IMG/VR virus record: IMGVR_UViG_3300020478_001120
Span: 1-22,908 of that record
Origin: a virus
Length of the DNA: 22,908 bases
Reading direction: 5' to 3' (one strand)
A program made the position numbers and the translations under genes. Of the stretch, positions 22,401-22,908 are shown piece after piece. The number at the start of each line of letters is the position of its first letter. The first letter of the stretch is position 1. The notes beneath the pieces were generated by a model. The model searched no databases, was not told where the DNA came from, and saw only the letters and a list, made by a program, of their open reading frames with translations.

Positions 22401-22908
22401 GAAGATGCACCTGAACCGGATGCCCCTGATGAGCCAGAGAGACTTTCTTTTGAGGCAAGAAAGAAAAAGAGGGAAGCGGCTAAAGCGCCGAGAGCAATAG
22501 TTCCAGAGTGGGATAATTTAGAAAAAGAAGGTGTAAAGTATCGAGTCGTTGGCGTGCATGAAGACGGAGATATTCTTGTGGAAAAGACTGCTCCAGACCA
22601 GCGGACTTTTTTTTACAGGTTAAAACCAAGTCCTGATTATTTTGGCCCGGATCGTTATGGGCAAGCGCGGCATGAGCCGGGTGAAATGAATGCTGATAGG
22701 CGTGGCATTCTTATGGGTAGAGGTTGGCGTTTCTTCTCTGATGAAAATATGGAATGGCGTGATGCTATTCCTGAAGAATATGTGCCTGAACCAGATGTTC
22801 CCGAGGATGTGCCTGAACCAGATGTTCCTGAAGATGTGCCTGAACCGGATGTTCCTGAAGATGTGCCTGATCCAGACGTTCCTAAACAGGTTGAAACTCC
22901 TGAGACGG
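19452..22908 (+). CDS. Second giant gene, 3' end beyond window: shared module, SAP-like repeats, acidic Pro-rich rods
   Basis: It opens at ATG 19452, two bases after the previous stop, and stays open for 1152 codons to the right edge, so the C-terminus is missing. Residues 57-84 carry the same block as the 2057-aa protein (DGIIQEGTIWERPKGT). In both proteins an S/D-rich segment with SPI follows (LVDSEGNPSDYKPGDDP here). A long charged coiled coil follows. Three SAP-like helix-turn-helix repeats come next: LNSAELKDILRDYGY (474-488), MDSDELRELSKARLREIY (515-532) and MSDDEFREYLLGL (587-599), each ending in a K/E-L-I-x-x-I helix. An EPEPEP tract (about 559-577) separates the second and third. The second half has acidic helical stretches and two arrays of a nine-residue Pro/Glu/Asp unit, with a small globular piece between them (about 1015-1105: YRVVGVHEDGDILVEKTAPD). 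Probably a structural or tethering virion protein; function unknown. Confidence 0.88.
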   Translation, partial: MSYYSEIRSNDIDFKARSFLVNEHKAFNPLKRLGRRVTPNLGGRGRRRGMGRVPRPAPYKPNARDQDIDGIIQEGTIWERPKGTRMLGNNGRELPYGETRTGYASLVDSEGNPSDYKPGDDPRSPINQGIAGRRSIRDIPDYAQEQVQNLRARMRARRAERLRQQADRDLALSEEEAPERRVREWGKIRALHNAIMDDQRQQMLEDEEDRAGERPAVYQGFFEAFFEGFTGTRQGMKDSERNSRVRRALNSLSKRAINAEALRRFKRARAGVENTEEDWAEEEEFDDKILPQRVDRKEHNRKMREDAEYREAFIDKMLKHETDTEREFVEPPGFTLSAGDEDWDAVEGRRARDAMSDQELADYGFTRDPARPEDYEPIPYMEDGDLEEELEKLDRWVEKEKRLERKIPRAVADRLKNLKAEKRDRDARQKERDAVKASEDAEAKKARQEELSKRFNDDRDSLADDELREHLEGLNSAELKDILRDYGYSPSKKNKEELIESIVRARKPEKNPADMDSDELRELSKARLREIYKDEGGDPKESWSKAKLIDKINEGRSAPEPEPEPEPEPEPEPEPEPPSAPVDPEDMSDDEFREYLLGLTAAERYREAQNYEISGRANLKKVGFKEKLADAIVEARRAQREEAEAPEIPEADEVPEAPETPDRVLPEDLEMPDAGWLMYDFDEMSDDELTYRLAKEMLKEGEDEDIELRQALEFEFEDRELDEIEEPSFYVEDYERDFAGEPEIPEDEEELEDDIEKLNRRMRDLREDRELKPDEAPEEEEILPVFEDGWGGSDPSVMNTEDIEKEIDELERRRRLKGKPGSLEYGLRLTGAEKERLKLLQIVHTVRKDEDKKAQNAIKKVLLEHDRVAGLPDDNWDRKSVDYLVEETLEALIERNENIQEIAPNLTEDQYAALQDEADEWQLPLIRSLEIALGVDVPEDVPEPDIPEDAPEPDVPEDVPEPDAPDDVPEPDVPEDVPEPDVPEDAPEPDAPDEPERLSFEARKKKREAAKAPRAIVPEWDNLEKEGVKYRVVGVHEDGDILVEKTAPDQRTFFYRLKPSPDYFGPDRYGQARHEPGEMNADRRGILMGRGWRFFSDENMEWRDAIPEEYVPEPDVPEDVPEPDVPEDVPEPDVPEDVPDPDVPKQVETPET
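20489..20515 (+). repeat. 27-bp direct repeat, copy 2 (in the second giant gene)
   Basis: Identical over 27 bases to 17847-17873 and in the same reading phase (EGRRARDA). The two copies are 2642 bp apart, in genes whose surrounding residues here do not align. See the finding on this repeat. Confidence 0.85.
21126..21182 (+). repeat. EP dipeptide tract
   Basis: About 57 bases of alternating GAA/GAG and CCA/CCT codons encode an uninterrupted Glu-Pro repeat of about nine units in the second giant protein. It links two SAP-like repeats. The varied codons mean it is maintained at protein level rather than being a young DNA slippage product. Confidence 0.75.
22257..22437 (+). repeat. Protein-level tandem array, nine-residue unit VPEPDVPED, array 1
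   Basis: Six near-identical 27-bp units follow a partial one and encode VPEPD[VIA]PED-type repeats (residues about 936-995 of the second giant protein). Substitutions are V/A/I and E/D only. It would form a stiff, highly acidic polyproline-type rod. Confidence 0.85.
22779..22890 (+). repeat. Protein-level tandem array, nine-residue unit, array 2, continuing toward the edge
   Basis: Three full 27-bp units of VPEPDVPED and one diverged unit (VPDPDVPKQ) repeat the pattern of the first array after about 115 intervening residues. The codons are more uniform than in array 1 (gatgttcctgaagatgtgcc recurs), suggesting more recent expansion. Confidence 0.8.

Noticed and set aside
22257-22890. Regular 27-bp repeats as a possible CRISPR array
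   Set aside because: The repeats are contiguous, in frame and without unique spacers; they encode a Pro/Glu/Asp protein repeat.

Overview
The window reads as part of a tailed double-stranded DNA phage or prophage genome (Caudoviricetes). The terminase large subunit, a portal protein fused to a MuF-like domain, and an HK97-type prohead protease are recognisable from their sequences. Several capsid-side modules look like those I associate with actinobacteriophages: the WRPIMRKPGGFRRC / HHETTGKWPNEG block, the CPTGYINGGRFTD..SNCG block, and the DGLVQEGTIWERPKG block. The base composition is clearly AT-leaning. A phage of a low-GC aquatic actinobacterium would fit, but that host is an inference; nothing in the window names it.

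Layout. (1) Positions 1-4523, minus strand: a tight early-type operon with overlapping or near-abutting stop and start codons. In transcription order it holds an unknown protein, a Rad52-like annealing protein, two small proteins, a Cas4/RecB-like PD-(D/E)XK exonuclease, an unknown protein, a GT-B glycosyltransferase, an HNH endonuclease and a gene cut by the window edge. (2) Positions 4524-5260: a gene-poor control region. It holds a small plus-strand gene (47 aa) with its own intrinsic terminator. To the right is a roughly 350-base structured stretch with no convincing gene, read leftward from a near-consensus promoter that begins just beyond the terminase stop codon. (3) Positions 5261-6562: terminase large subunit on the minus strand, divergent from the other head genes. 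(4) Positions 6627-22908, plus strand: the late operon. It holds a 55-aa membrane protein with a TTG start, portal-MuF, prohead protease, an acidic 701-aa protein, a 46-aa Lys/Pro-rich protein, a 2057-aa multidomain protein, two small unknown proteins, and a second giant gene that runs off the right edge after 1152 codons.

How the genes fit together. The leftward operon supplies recombination functions (exonuclease plus annealing protein), DNA cutting and a sugar-transfer activity. The rightward operon builds the head. No major capsid protein is recognisable here: where it would normally follow the protease, the window has the acidic 701-aa protein and then two giant genes. The most interesting object is the 2057-aa protein. 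It joins actinophage-type virion modules to a long charged coiled coil, a GNAT-acetyltransferase-like domain and a C-terminal protein or lipid kinase-like domain. It shares a paralogous module, and a perfect 27-bp repeat, with the second giant gene. It may be a virion-carried enzymatic protein, but that is inference. The second candidate for something new is the structured non-coding stretch beside the terminase gene.
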